64,000 nt of DNA from Micractinium sp. NFX-FRZ (GCA_029339195.1 JAPTJF010000234.1:30832-94831), one strand, 5' to 3'. Shown: positions 33,001 through 44,268, counted from the stretch's first letter. Notes: generated by a model from the letters alone, not told the origin. Made by a program: numbers and translations.

Positions 33001-35178
33001 ACCTGCTGGGTGCGCTGCGCTGCCCGCTTTGTGAACGGGGTGGCGTGCCACGCTCACTTCCTGGTGCAACACGTGGCCTGCCGAAAAGCGCATGCTGCTT
33101 GGTGGCTTCTCCGCAGCAGCCTGCAAGTGCCTGCTGCTCCGACACACACACCTACCAACCTGGGCGCTGTCATCTCCGCCACCCCGCCCCGCTCCCAGCT
33201 GCCCACCTCACCCCCACGTGCCCGCTCACCTTCCTGCAGGCACGCTGGCCGCGCTGGGCCTCTGGGTGGCCACTGTCATCGCCGGGCTGGCCTTCTTCGC
33301 CCTGCTGGCCCTGCCCCTCCTGCTGTGGGCTACCACCGGGCGCTCGCCGCTGGCGGTGGCGCGCGCCTTTGCGCAGTCCCTTCTCATGGCCTTTGGCACC
33401 TCCTCCTCGGCCGCCGCCCTGCCCCTGGCCATGCAGGCAAGCTCACTACTATAAGCACCACAGAATCTTGCACTGTGTGCATTCGCTCCTGGGGTGTACG
33501 CACTGCAGTGCCCGCTGCATTGTGTGTGTGTGCTCCTGGGTGCGCGCCGGTGCATGCGCCCAGCAGTGGGCGCTGGCAGCTGCCGACAGCTGCGGCTGGG
33601 CTGACGCTTTCTGAAAGGCCCCGTTGCTTGCCTGCACCACGTGCACCTCCTGTGCTCCACACCCCGCAGTTGGCTGCACTGATGCGCGTCACTGCCTTGT
33701 CCCGCCCCTCCCCTCCCGCTCACCGCCACCTCCCCTCCCTCCCCCGCAGCCTGCCCGTGCCCACCCGCTTACCGCCACCTCCCGCTCCCCCCCGCCCCGC
33801 AGTCTGCCCGCGAGCTGGGGTGCGAGGAGAGCACGGTCAACTTCTTCTTGCCCCTGGGCACCACGGTCAACATGAACGGGACGGCGCTGTACGAGGCCAC
33901 AACCGCCATCTTTATTGCGCAGGTGGGCGGGTGGGGTGGGGTGGCTCAGGCGCCGGGGGCGGGCGATGTCGTCAGAACTGGGACTGCTCTGAGCGCCACC
34001 CCCTCTCCGCCATGTGTCCACCCACCCGCCCTCTGCACATCTCCATCCGTCGCCCCTGCCCGCAGGCGCACGGCGTGCACCTGAACGCGGCGGAGTTGCT
34101 GGTGGTGGCGCTGACCGCCAGCCTGGCAGCGGTGGGCGCCCCCGCCATCCCCTCTGCCGGCCTCGTCACCATGCTCATCGTGCTGCAGGCGGTGAACCTG
34201 GACCAGTACGCCGGAGGTGGGCGGGGCGGCCTCCTGTGTGTTGTGTTTGGGTTCTATGGAGTGTGTGTGTGTGTGTGTGTGTGTAGAGGGTGTGCGAGCG
34301 GCGGGCTTCATGTTGACGCCCTGCTGGCGGTGACCCTGGATGGACTTGGCAGGAGGCGGGGATTTGCAGTTGCCTCGGTTCAAGTACCGACATTAGCATC
34401 CCCCGTCCCGTGCAGACCTGGCTGTCATTCTGGCCATCGACTGGCTGCTGGACAGGTGGGGACAGCAGCAGGAGGAGGCACGCACACGGGGGTTTGATGG
34501 GGCACCACTGCATGGGGCCTGCGCTACTCCGCCTCGCCTCCCAATTGCCAGCTTGCCCACACCACGCCCCACACACTCCTTGCGCACACATCCACACCCT
34601 CAACTCAACCCGCGGCCTGCCGGTGCTTTTCGCAGTGCCCCCCTGAGCCGCCTTGTGCCCCGCTGAGCATGTGCCACCATCAGCCTGCTGTGCGATGTTG
34701 TTGAAACAGCAGATCCCCAACCCACCTCACTCCACTGAGAAGATACCATCGACTGCCCCTCCTGCCCGCCCTGCAGGGGCCGTACCACCGTCAGCCTGCC
34801 GAGCGACGCCTTTGTGTCCCGCACTGGCATCCCCACAACCCACCTTGCTCCTCTAAAGACCCACCATCACCTCCCCCCTCCTCGTGCCCGCCCTGCCCCA
34901 GGGTGCGCACCACCGTCAACCTGCTGGGCGACGCGTTTGGGTGCGTGCTGGTGGATGACTTGATGAGGGGCAGGAGGGGCGGCCCTGGGGGTGCCAAGGC
35001 GGGGGAGCAGATACCCTACATTCAGCTGGGGGAGCACCCAGGCAGCCAGCAGCAGCAGCAGCAGCAGCAGAGGGGGGCAGCGGCAGCAGCGGCGGAGGGG
35101 CTGGGCGGCGAGCGGGACGAGGCGTGGCAGGCGCAGCACACGGCGCAGCACACGGCGCAGCAGCAGGCGCGGGGGTGA
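30071..35178 (+). CDS. SLC1-type (DAACS) dicarboxylate/amino acid:cation symporter
   Basis: Twelve exons: 30071-30276, 30548-30866, 31217-31406, 31698-31841, 32203-32261, 32497-32593, 32866-33009, 33240-33436, 33803-33922, 34066-34216, 34416-34455, 34902-35178 (647 aa). Family motifs in order: first membrane helix [19 protein letters not shown], then [38 protein letters not shown]; the HP1 serine motif [10 protein letters not shown] (about 439-448); TM7 [13 protein letters not shown] (N475-T479, normally NMDGT); the HP2 tip [13 protein letters not shown]; and TM8 [19 protein letters not shown]. It should import glutamate, aspartate or dicarboxylates with Na+ or H+. The 90-residue C-tail is Gln/Ala/His-rich and cytosolic. 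Intron 8 starts with GC (33437). Length exceeds bacterial GltPh-type proteins (about 420) through the N- and C-terminal extensions and a loop insertion near TM3-4. Confidence 0.92.
34260..34285. repeat. (GT)n microsatellite
   Basis: GT run in intron 10 of the SLC1 gene, shortly downstream of its donor. Confidence 0.8.
34640..34935. repeat. tandem copies of the exon 12 acceptor edge (SLC1 gene)
   Basis: CACC(G/A)TCA(A/G)CCTGC blocks at 34675, 34786 and 34911 (true exon 12), spaced 111 and 125 bp. Each copy is preceded by a CCCGCCCTGC-type or similar tract resembling the acceptor, and decay increases with distance from the exon. Confidence 0.8.
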
Positions 35179-35912
35179 CACGGCGGGCTGCCTGCCGCTC
35201 CTGATGCCATTTATTGGTACCGACTTGTATTACATTCGTGTGTATTTACAATGTGTGACAGGCTGGGCGCTAGGTTGGGCGAATCAATCATTGGGAGCAG
35301 AGGCAACGGGTTCAGGAAAGGAGCAGCTGGAAGGCCGCCAGGGCTGGTGGGGCGGCCTGGGGCTGGGTTGGCGGGCAGTTGGGGCGCAGCATAGTTTCGG
35401 GAAGGGATGACAGGAAGGGATAACAGATTTTGGGTTTAGGGTTTTAGGGTTTAGGGTTTAGGGTTTTACCCCTAAACCCTAACCCTATAGGGATAACAGA
35501 TTTTGGGCACTGGCCTCTCGCCAGAATTAGATGCTCACAGGCTGGGCTGCCTCGTGGTGGCGCTGAGGCAGCAGATCATAGAAGGGGGGGCTAGAAGGGG
35601 GGGCTCACAGGCAGGCAGGGAGAAGGGGAAGGGGCACTAACTGGCAGGGGGTGCTGGCACTCACGCTCCGCTCACGCGGCGCACGGGAAGAAGGGTTTGG
35701 GAGGGGAAAAGCGCAGTGGCGCAAGCTACTGGTTCACAAGGGATTGGGCAGTGGCGCTAGTTACTGGTTCAGAAGGCATCGCGCAGTGGCGCTAGCACGC
35801 CAGGACGCTGAATAGCGCTCGGCTTGCTGGCGCCTGTAGCAGCACCCAAGTTTATGACATGCGCTGGTACCAACGCACGCTCCATCTCATCCGTTCAGGC
35901 GCTCTGGGCAGC
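35179..35912. other. convergent 3' region with telomeric-repeat insertion
   Basis: No exon between the SLC1 and BTB genes. Contains the interstitial telomeric repeat at 35416-35507 and short direct repeats such as GCAGTGGCGC(A/T)AG (near 35714, 35750, 35783). A minus-strand TGTAA lies at 35230-35234. Confidence 0.5.
35416..35507. repeat. interstitial telomeric repeat flanked by a 19-bp direct repeat
   Basis: TTTAGGG-type units run from about 35435 to 35465 and switch to the complement CCCTAAACCCTAACCCTA (about 35470-35487). The insert is bracketed by a perfect direct repeat, AGGGATAACAGATTTTGGG, at 35416-35434 and 35489-35507. Confidence 0.9.
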
Positions 35913-37635
35913 TCAGTTCTCGTTCCTGAGCTCGTCTGCGGGCGAGCCAGCTGGCGCTAGCGTGGGCAGCGCGGCTGCCAGGCTGGCCTCAGGCGGCACC
36001 AGCTGGGACGCGTCCCCCGGCACCTTGCGCAGGCTGGCCAGCAGCGTTGCCATCACCGCCATCTGGGTCTTGGGGGTCATATCCTGCACAGTGTGGGGGA
36101 GATGAGCGGGCAGGGGAACCAGGGGGTGAGGGAAGGGCAGAGCGTGTGTGAACAAGTGGGGGCAGTGTGGGCGAGGCGAGCAGGCGGGCAGGTGGCAGGC
36201 AATGGTTTGGAGTATTTGGTCGAGGTATGGGTGGGCAAGTGGGCTGAGCTGGCAGCTGAGTAGGGCGTAACCGGCCAGTCCAGTATCAGCACAGCCACCC
36301 CAGCTGAATTGCCGCCCCAGCATCCCAACCCGCTTTGACACAAACCCACCCCGCCCCGCTCCCGCACACCTGCAGTATCGACACGTCGTGCACCGCGGTC
36401 CTAGTGGCGTCGACAGGCGCCACCGCTGCATCCGCCCCGTTGCCCAGCTGCAGGTTCATCTGCGAGGTGGAGCGGGGGCTGACCCCCTTGCGGCCGCGCG
36501 CAAGCGTGACGGCAATCTCGCGCACACACTTGGTCCACAGCCGCGTGAGGCCGCACTCCTCGGCCACCGCTGCCCAGTCGATGAGGCGATGCAGCGGCGG
36601 CTGGTGCGCATCCACTGCGGGTAGCGGGGGGCGGGGAGCAGGGGTGGGGGCAGGGTGTGGTGGTGGTGGGTCAGGTGAGTGACGGGCCAGTATCAGTGTG
36701 GGGCGCAAGCCTGAGGCAGGCACCCAACTGCCATCGACCGCGTGCCGCCCTTACTTGCACCCACTGCCTTGCCCCACCCCTACCAGACCCTCAGCATGCC
36801 ACACACACGCATGCCACCTCAGCACGCCACACACACACACACCACCTCAGCACGCCACGTAAACACACCCAGCACCCAGCACCCACCGCCCACCACCCAC
36901 CCGTCTCCTCCATGCGCGCGTCCAGCGCCTCCAGCATCGCCCCCACCTCCAGCCGGGCCGCCAGCCTGGCACAGGCGGACAGGCTCTTTGCGGCCCCGGG
37001 CAGCCCAAAGTCGACGGCTGCCACCTCAGCGGGGTGGTACAGGAAGCGCAGGAAGTGGGCGACCCGTTTAAGGGTGAAGCCCTCCAGGGAGCGGGGGCTC
37101 TCGGGGGGCAGCGCGTCGCACATGATGACCTGGCGAGGGCGGGGCAGGAGGTGGGCATGAGGAGAGAAGGGGGGTGAGGGAGGGAGGGGGCGGAAGGGGG
37201 CGAGCGGGCGTGCTGCACGGTGCGGCGCGGCAGGCGGTGGGACGGCCTGACAGCCAGGGATGGGCAGCTCCAGCACAGCAACACCCCAACACCTTGCTCT
37301 GCTTGCGACACCACTGCCCTGCCACTCAGGTGCACGTGCCAACCCAGGTGCAACGCCTGACTGCAGCAGCGCGCGTGCGCTCTCACCTCTAGCGTGTGCC
37401 CCGCCGCGACATGGTGCACCAGCGGGATACCGCCGGCACCTACCGCCGCCTTCGCCCCCTGCTTCAGCAGCCGCTTCAAGAGGCCGCACCGCTCCTTGAG
37501 CAGCACGGTGTGCACGGGCAGAGCAACGTTCTCGACGATAAACACCCCGTCGGCACGCGCCAGCAACTCGGAGTCGCCGGCGAGGTACAGCGCCTCCGGG
37601 TCGTCCTCTCTGTATTCTGAAAGTTCGGGCAGCAT
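35913..37635 (-). CDS. BTB/POZ-domain protein
   Basis: Four exons: 37635-37387, 37129-36901, 36614-36370, 36083-35913 (297 aa). After MLPELSEYREDDPEAL the BTB core reads DSELLARADGVFIVENVALP and VHTVLLKERCGLLKRLL, matching the BTB pattern of a short beta strand, 'HK.VL' helix and 'S..F' helix, then VIMCDALPPESP, GFTLKRVAHFLRFLYHPAEV and LARLEVGAMLEALDARMEE. The C-terminal third (DWAAVAEECGLTRLWTKCV ... DMTPKTQMAVMATLLASL) is helical and not recognised; it sits where a BACK-like extension would be. BTB proteins commonly serve as CUL3 substrate adaptors; that role is inference here. The start at 37635 is the first ATG of the frame that yields the domain; a small upstream ORF lies at 37850-37978. 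Confidence 0.75.
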
Positions 37636-37849
37636 GCTTGCAAGGTGGAAGGAGCGCTGGTAGGGAGAGGTCGCTTGTGTGTCGTGACTTTAAAGAGACT
37701 CGGCTGCGACGGCGGGCTTGAGAGTCGTAGTTGCGAGTGTGAGTGTTGGCAATTGAAATACAGGGCGATCGGCGAGCCTTCAATATGAGGCGATGCTGCG
37801 ATGCGCTGCGGCGGCGTGAGTCTGACTGAGCGGAAGGTCCCATCCAGCT

Positions 37850-37978
37850 TCAAACGGAGCCGCTCGGCCCAAGGTGCAGTCTGACGGGCACGGGCGCCTG
37901 CTTCAGAAGCGCCTGGAGCCGGGTCAGGTTCAGCAGCATGTCCACCATGCAGACCGCCACTACCGGGGCGGCAGCCAT
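37850..37978 (-). CDS. small ORF (42 aa) upstream of the BTB gene
   Basis: Reads MAAAPVVAVCMVDMLLNLTR followed by LQALLKQAPVPVRLHLG. It ends 215 nt upstream of the BTB start on the same strand, so it could be an upstream ORF, a first exon, or chance. LQALLKQAP weakly echoes LLKRLLKQGA of the BTB protein. No donor with a good consensus joins it to the BTB frame. Confidence 0.2.
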   Translation of the reverse strand: MAAAPVVAVCMVDMLLNLTRLQALLKQAPVPVRLHLGPSGSV

Positions 37979-38260
37979 CCTCGGCTGTCAGACCAGCAAT
38001 TCAAGACAAGTTGCAGCAGGCAGCGTAGCTCATGTTAATATAGGGCAGAGATTAGAGGTCTGGCGCGGGGTGCCCTAATGAGTAAAACATGACTCAGTGC
38101 ACAGGCAGGCTGGGTGTGAGCCGTATCGAGCCCGCAGCAGGGTGGCCCAGCGCTGGCAGCTGTCCCACGAGAGATGACGGCTCCAAAACTGGCAGCATTC
38201 AGAAGCAGGACAGCAGTGCGTTGGTGCGCTTACGCCGCGCACGACTCGCACACTTCGGCC

Positions 38261-38408
38261 GCCAGCACACGCCCGTCTTGTGGCTGCTTGAGGACACGCC
38301 AGCACACGCCATCATCATTACATTTCAAGTCCACGGAGCCAGCAGCACTCATGAGACAGGGGAAGGGGGAGGCCAGCACACGCCCGTCTTGTGGCTGCTT
38401 GAGGACAC
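38261..38408. repeat. 37-bp perfect direct repeat, 111 bp apart
   Basis: The block beginning GCCAGCACACGCCCGTCTTG and ending GCTTGAGGACAC is identical at 38261-38297 and 38372-38408. Confidence 0.9.
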
Positions 38409-39334
38409 ACGCGCACTACCAGGGCCCGACCTTGGCGCCGCTTGCTTGTCATGGGACTCAAATTGCTGGCGCCCACTCAGCGGCCTCCTCGTTTTCGTAC
38501 ACCCTGCTCCCGACAAACAAACCTGCGTGTCCCTACCCACTTGCCTGCCCTGTTGGCAACTCTGCATGTTGTTGTTGCTTTGGAAGATGTAAAGTGTGAA
38601 TGCAACACATGGAAAGACTTGAGGCATTTGGGGGGTGGGGGGGAGGCAGGGGAGGGGTGCAACAGCTCCACATGGGGTCGCACACTTGCAAGCACGCCCC
38701 TGCCGAGGCCTGAACGGGCGCGCAGGCTGCCAGCAAGCCAGGCGTCGCTCTCGTTTGGCCGCCTCTGCTTGCTTGTTTGGGCTTGCAGTCTGTGTTTCCG
38801 CCGCACACAGCTGCGACGACAGTGCGTATGCACAAACTGTCTAGGATGTGGTGCTTGCCCGTTGTCGTTAGCATTGAGTGCAGGGGGGTCGGAGCACAGG
38901 CAGGCAGGAAGATGCGGAATGTTGCCTCCCTGTGGCCACAGGGCCAGCGGCGGCGCTTTCATGAGCAGCTGCTCAACTCATCAGCTAGTACACTCTCCAT
39001 AGTAGAGGAATGCCGAAGCCGGTTTCTTGTCAGCCACAGTGACGGGGCGCGATAAGTGGCGCAGCCACATATTTACGAGGCGCTTGCGCCCTGCCATGTC
39101 ATGCCAGCTGACGGTACCATCCCCCGTTCAAACTGCGCTACCGCGCTGCTTTGCATCAAATACCAACTGCAATAATGCGGCCGGTGCAGCGCACCATCGC
39201 TGGCCCGGCACGGGCGGGCGCGGTCCAGGGGGTGGTGTGCTCCACACGGTGAGCGCCCTGCGCTGCGAACCACTGATTTTCGAGTACGCAGAGTAGGTTT
39301 AGCATCGCTGGCGCTTCCTGACACCACAGTAGAC

Positions 39335-40507
39335 ATGCGGTTCGTCACCAACAGCGCTTGCGCCGCTTTTTGCAGGCCTTGTGGCGCTCATGGACCCCAA
39401 CCTGGGCGCCGGATCGCAGCCACAAGGGCAGGCCCTCAAGCCGCCTCTGTTCAAGCGCCGGCAGAGGCACTGGCAGCGCCGCCGCAGGCAGCACTGGGTG
39501 CGACGGCAGTGGCCCTGCCGCCAGGTCTGCAAGGCACTCTGCTGCCGGCAGTTTACCAGCAGACAGATGAGCAGGATAGCAGTGCGCCACCGCCTGAGCA
39601 TGATGCGAAACAAAAAGGTGGCGGGCAGCAGCGGGCAGCTTCGGCTGGCAAGTCGAAGCGCCCGGACCGGCGCCGCCGCCAGCTGGCCAAGCAGCGTGCA
39701 GCTGCGGCAGCAGCCGCAGCCTCAGTAGCTGGCACTATCCTAACAGAAACCGCGGCTGCGACCCAGCCCGAGCAGCAGCAGCAGCGGCGGCAGCGGAAGC
39801 GGCAGCCCAGGCAGCGGCCCTCAGAAGAGCAGGGTGCAGGCGCTGGCGGCCGCAGCGGCGGGGCCCAGAGCTCGGCCAGGGAGCGGCAGGTCCCCATCAC
39901 CCCCAAAGAAGAAGACCTGCAGCGGTAGGCACTTGTTGGATTGGTGGGTGGTGAGTGGCGGCTGGTGCAGTGGATGACCGCCCTTGCTTCTCGTTTGAGG
40001 TGCCCTCGGTGCCGCCCACCAAAACAAACACGCGCATTGCCCCTCCACTCGATGCATCCCTGGCACCCGCAAATTCCGTGTGTGCAGGTGGTATGAGGAT
40101 GTGGCAGCAGCAGCAGAGCAGGCTCACGCTGCCACCAACACACGCGCCGCCACCGGGCGCAGGCGGGGAGCCGGCGCCGGAGCAGCGGCAGCGGCACAAC
40201 CGCCATCCTCCTTTGCCGCCACCCTCCAGGCACCCATGCAGGTCTGCTTGCTGCGCTGCGCATATTCCGCCCCGCCTGACTGCAGCATCGCCTCTCTCAT
40301 TGACGGCCTGCCCTTGTCTGGCCTTGCATGAGATCCCGAGGCACACCCACTCCAACCCTTCAAACACCTTTCCTTGTTCTTTCCTGACTGACAATCACCT
40401 CCCTCTGCCGTACCTCCTCTGCGCTCTACAGGAGCTACTGGGGGAGCGGCTGGAGTATGTGGGCTTTGAAGAGCGGCCCTTCCCCCAGCTGCAGTCCCTG
40501 GACGTCG

Positions 40508-40539
<32 letters not shown>

Positions 40540-43500
40540 GCGGTGGCAGCGCCGCCAGCACACGAGGAGGCGGGGCCCGAGGCGGCTGCCGGCAACAGCA
40601 ACGACAGCAGCAATGAGGCAGGTAGCAGCAGCGGCGGCAGTCGCCAGCGGCACGGCTGCACCACACAGACGTTTGCGCGCTGGGCGGCAGCGCCTGGCGT
40701 GCAGCTCCCGCTGCTGGCCAGCCAGTGGCACGGCGACGCTGCGGGGTGGGGGCTGGGCGGCTCCGGGCGGCTGCTGCACGAGGCGCACGCTGCCCACGAG
40801 TGGTCGGGCGCGGCGCAGGAGCACGCGCAGGCGATGATCGGTGGGTGGGTGGGCAAGGGGGGCAGCTGGGAGACATGGGCCGCCTGCTGGGCAGCCTGGA
40901 GGTGGCGGAGGCTTGAGGCTGCGGGCATGCAGGCAGGCAATTGCCTTGACTGGGCATTGGCTCGACTCCTACCCAAACACCTACCTGCCTCGCCTCACCT
41001 GCCCTCCCTGCAGCAGGGGCTGTGCGGAGGAGTGCTGACACGCGGCTGGTTCCAACCTTGAAAACTGCCTTATATCAACATCTACATAGTCTATATACAT
41101 ACAGAACCACCTGTTCACATGCCTGCTGTCCTCCCCACCCCACCCTCCTGTGCAGGCATGTATGAGGAGTTTGCGCGGGAGGCAGCCGCCCTTCCTGTGG
41201 TGGCGGGCCGCCGCCCCGCCAGCCGCACGCTGCCCGGCGCCGCCGCCAGCTACACACTGGAAGCGGTGGTGGGAGACGGGCGGGCGCTGCAGGTGAGCGC
41301 CGTTACTTAGTAGGCAGGCTGCTGGTGGACAACAGGAGTGCAGGCTTCCTGGGTTGATGCACCGAACTTGCTGCTCTTGTGGCACTGCTCTGGTGCTGCT
41401 TCTGGGCCACCCACCAATTTACCTGCCATGGTGTCGAATCTGCTGCCGAATCTGCTGCTGAATCAGCATGCTGCTGCATCTGCCCCCTAGTCTGACCTGC
41501 TCTGATGTTGCCCCTGGACCACCCACTGGCTGACCTGCCCCCCGCCCCCCCTCACGCACACACTCGCCCCCACACTCTCCCGCCCCGCTGCAGGTGGCCA
41601 GCTCCCACTGCTTGGCCGACTGGCCTCCCACCCTCGCCGCCTCACCCAAACACACACACTGCTGCTCTGCAGGTGGCCAGTGCTCATTACTTGGCCGACA
41701 ACTACTCCCGCCTCCTGCTGGGGGGCAGCCTGGCCGGCGGCCTGCGGGGGCCGGGCGGCAGCGGCTGGGAGGGCGAGGAGCAGGGCGAGGGGGGGCACTT
41801 CTCACAGATGGGCAGCGGCCTGCAGGTGGGCGGGGACGCTGCGCCGTGCTGCGCCACGCTGTGCTGCGGCGTGCCATGCTGTGCTGTGCTGAGCTTGGGT
41901 GTAGAGAGCGTGCCTTCTGAAGGGTGCCCGTGTCGTTTGCAGGCGCAGCATGCCTGCCTCTTTCCCGGTCTGTTGCCTGCCTGATCGTTTGCGTTCGCCC
42001 CAGCATGCGTTCACCTCGGCATGCAAGCACCGCCCCTGCTCCGCTGGCCCCACCTGCCTCTATGTCCCGCGACATCGCGCTGCGCACGCACACAGGATGC
42101 CCTGTGCCCTGCCCGTGTACATTGCTCACCCCTGTGCCCCTTGCGCACATACCCTCCCACTGCAGGCCTCGCTGCTGGGCGGCATGGCGCTGGTGCACGG
42201 CGACGACGGCGGGCTGCGACTGCCCCCGGCGCTGGCGCCCGTGCAGGTCGGCAGGGCGGGAGGGGAGGGGACGGGGTGTGAGGTGGCCTGCTGTTTTGCC
42301 GGGATGCATTGCAGGGCAGAGCGAGGCAGGGATGAGCGCCTGAGCTGGGCATCCCACATCAGCGTGGCATGCCCTTGCTTGCCATGCACACTCCCACACG
42401 CTCACCGATGCAACCAGCCGCCCACCAGCCCCCTTCACCCCTGTTCCTGGCACCCTTGTTTACACCAGCCTCTGCCATTCCCCCCCGCCACACCCTGTTC
42501 CTGCAGGTCTCCATCGTGCCTCTGCTGCACTACCGATGCGACCGGGGGGCCATGGCAGCGGAGGCGGAGCGCCTGCGGTGGGTGGGGACTGGGGCGCAAG
42601 GGCGGCACGGCGCCAGCATTCTTCAGCATATCAGCCGTGGCAGGGCCTGCCCGGAAGCTGTGGCCGTGCGCAGCCGTCCTGGTCAGATGGGCTGTGCAGG
42701 GGGTCACAATCCTGGAGGCCCCCTCATCCCAAACGACACTGCCCTCCACCCGCCTGGCCCGCCACCATGCGCAGGGGCGCGCTGGAGCGGTCGGGCGTGC
42801 GGGCGGCGGTGGACTGGCGCCGCCGCGGCCCCGCGGGCGTGCGCTTCGGTGACTCGGAGCGGCAGGGCGTGCCGCTGCGCATCGAGGTGAGCGGGAGCTG
42901 CAGCAGGTGTACAGGATTGCTGGGCGGGGATGGCAGGCAGGGGTGGGTTTCCCACAGGTCTGATATGGTGCCACACAACTCACCCAGCCACCCACCCTTC
43001 CATCCATCCGCCCTCTCCCAAATTGTGCCTCCAAGGCGCACCGCTGGGTGATTTCCCAGCTCTCAGGATGTGCCCCTCTCAAAGGCAGACTCCCTGTGCC
43101 CACCCACCCAGCCAGCCACGCATCCATCTGCCCTGCCTCCCACCCCCGATCCCCCGCAGCTGGGCCCCCGCGACCTCAAGGCGTGCACATGCGTGATTGC
43201 CCAGCGCCACCAGCCGGGGCGCAGGGGCAAGCTGGAGGGGGTGAGCACAGACCCGGATGCTCTGGTGGCTACGGTGAGCGGGCGGCCCAGGGAGAGCGGT
43301 GTCGAGGGTGGTGTGGTGTTGTGTTTGTATGTGGTGATTTGTCAGTGTTGCTGGATTGGGGGTGGTAGTGAGGGCTACCAGGGCTTGCTGATCTTGCAGG
43401 GCTCGAGGGGGGGTAGGGTGTTAAATTTGAGGGCTTGAGGGCGAGCAGCGCATGTTGTACGGCACACGCCAGGGCGCGCCGCCGCATGCTCCATGAACTG

Positions 43501-44268
43501 TGCTCGTGCTCCACCCCACTCCCGCCTCTCCCTGGCACAGGTGCGTGACCTGCTGGAGGGCCGGCAGTCGGACCTGAAGTGGGACGCGGTGGCGGCGCTG
43601 CAGGAGGCGGTGGTGGACGTCAGCAGCTTCCTGGAGCTGCGGGTGAGGGTACTGCTTGAGGGTACTGCTTGAGGGTACCACCAGAACAGCGTGGGCTCGA
43701 TTCCATCCCCTCCCCTTCACAGCCGGAAGGATGGCCAGGGTAGGTGTGGGCGCACCCATTCTTGGTGCCGGGGGCGAGGGGAAGAGGGGCGGGCTGGCGT
43801 GCTGGTTGCGTGGATGCCGTTTGCGTGTGAGCGTCCAGACCTGCCGCCCTCGCAGCCTCTTGCCTGAGCTGATGTGGGCTGGCCATTGTGAGCCTAACAC
43901 GGACCTCCCTGCACGCCCCCTCGCCCTTCCCAGCCAGCAATTGGTCGCTGTCGCCCGCCCCTCATTGATGATGAGAAGATTCTGCCCCCCAGGCTGCCTT
44001 CCCTTCACGTACCACGCCCCACCTCACCGCCTTCCCTCGCTCCCCTGCCTGCCCCCCATCACTGCAGGACGTGATCGAGTCCGGCAAGTGGGCGCGCGGC
44101 CCCTGGGCGGGCAGCCCGGAAGACGAGGCCGCCGTGCAGGCAGAGACGGGCGCCAGCCTGCGCTGCTTCCCCCTCGCCCAGCCCACAAGCCTGTGGGGCG
44201 GCTTCCACACCTGCCTGTACAGCGGCTACCAGGCAAGCGAGGTGGCCATCTTTGCGCGCCCGCTGTGA
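39335..44268 (+). CDS. prolyl-tRNA synthetase-like protein, catalytic motifs degenerate
   Basis: Eleven exons: 39335-39924, 40088-40241, 40432-40840, 41156-41292, 41673-41825, 42166-42246, 42507-42577, 42775-42886, 43160-43273, 43541-43642, 44068-44268 (707 aa). The C-terminal two thirds follow eukaryotic-type ProRS: EEDLQRWYEDVAAAAEQA, HEAHAAHEWS (for QEGHTAH), FAREAAALPVVAGRR, YTLEAVVGDGRALQVASAHYL, GGMALVHGDDGGLRLPPALA, GVPLRIELGPRDLKACTCVI, SGKWARGPWAGSPEDEAAVQ, ETGASLRCFPL and ASEVAIFARPL. However, motif 1 (the RPYG region) and the RPTSE segment are absent, replaced by Ala/Gln-rich sequence; the motif 2 arginine region reads GDAAGWGLGGSGRLL; and the motif 3 arginine position before GGM is not Arg. 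It may therefore be a non-catalytic paralogue. The 5' end (39335) is the least certain part: basic, Ala/Gln-rich, with an acceptor-like TTTTTGCAG at 39376. Confidence 0.8.
41594..41702. repeat. duplicate of the exon 5 acceptor edge (ProRS-like gene)
   Basis: CTGCAG followed by GTGGCCAG(C/T)(T/G)C(C/T)CA(C/T)T(G/A)CTTGGCCGAC occurs at 41594 and at 41673 (true exon), 79 bp apart. Both copies carry an intact AG acceptor; only the second leads into the conserved frame without a stop. Confidence 0.85.

Larger units (their letters stand above)
37636..39334. other. divergent region between the BTB and ProRS-like genes
   Basis: 1.7 kb without a supported gene. It holds a 42-residue minus-strand ORF (37850-37978) and a 37-bp direct repeat (38261-38297 and 38372-38408, 111 bp apart). 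Both promoters should lie here. Confidence 0.45.

Noticed and set aside
35486..35505. Homing endonuclease-like site (TAGGGATAACAG, as in I-SceI)
   Set aside because: Only 12 of the 18 bases match and the same word is part of the flanking direct repeat; no endonuclease gene is nearby.
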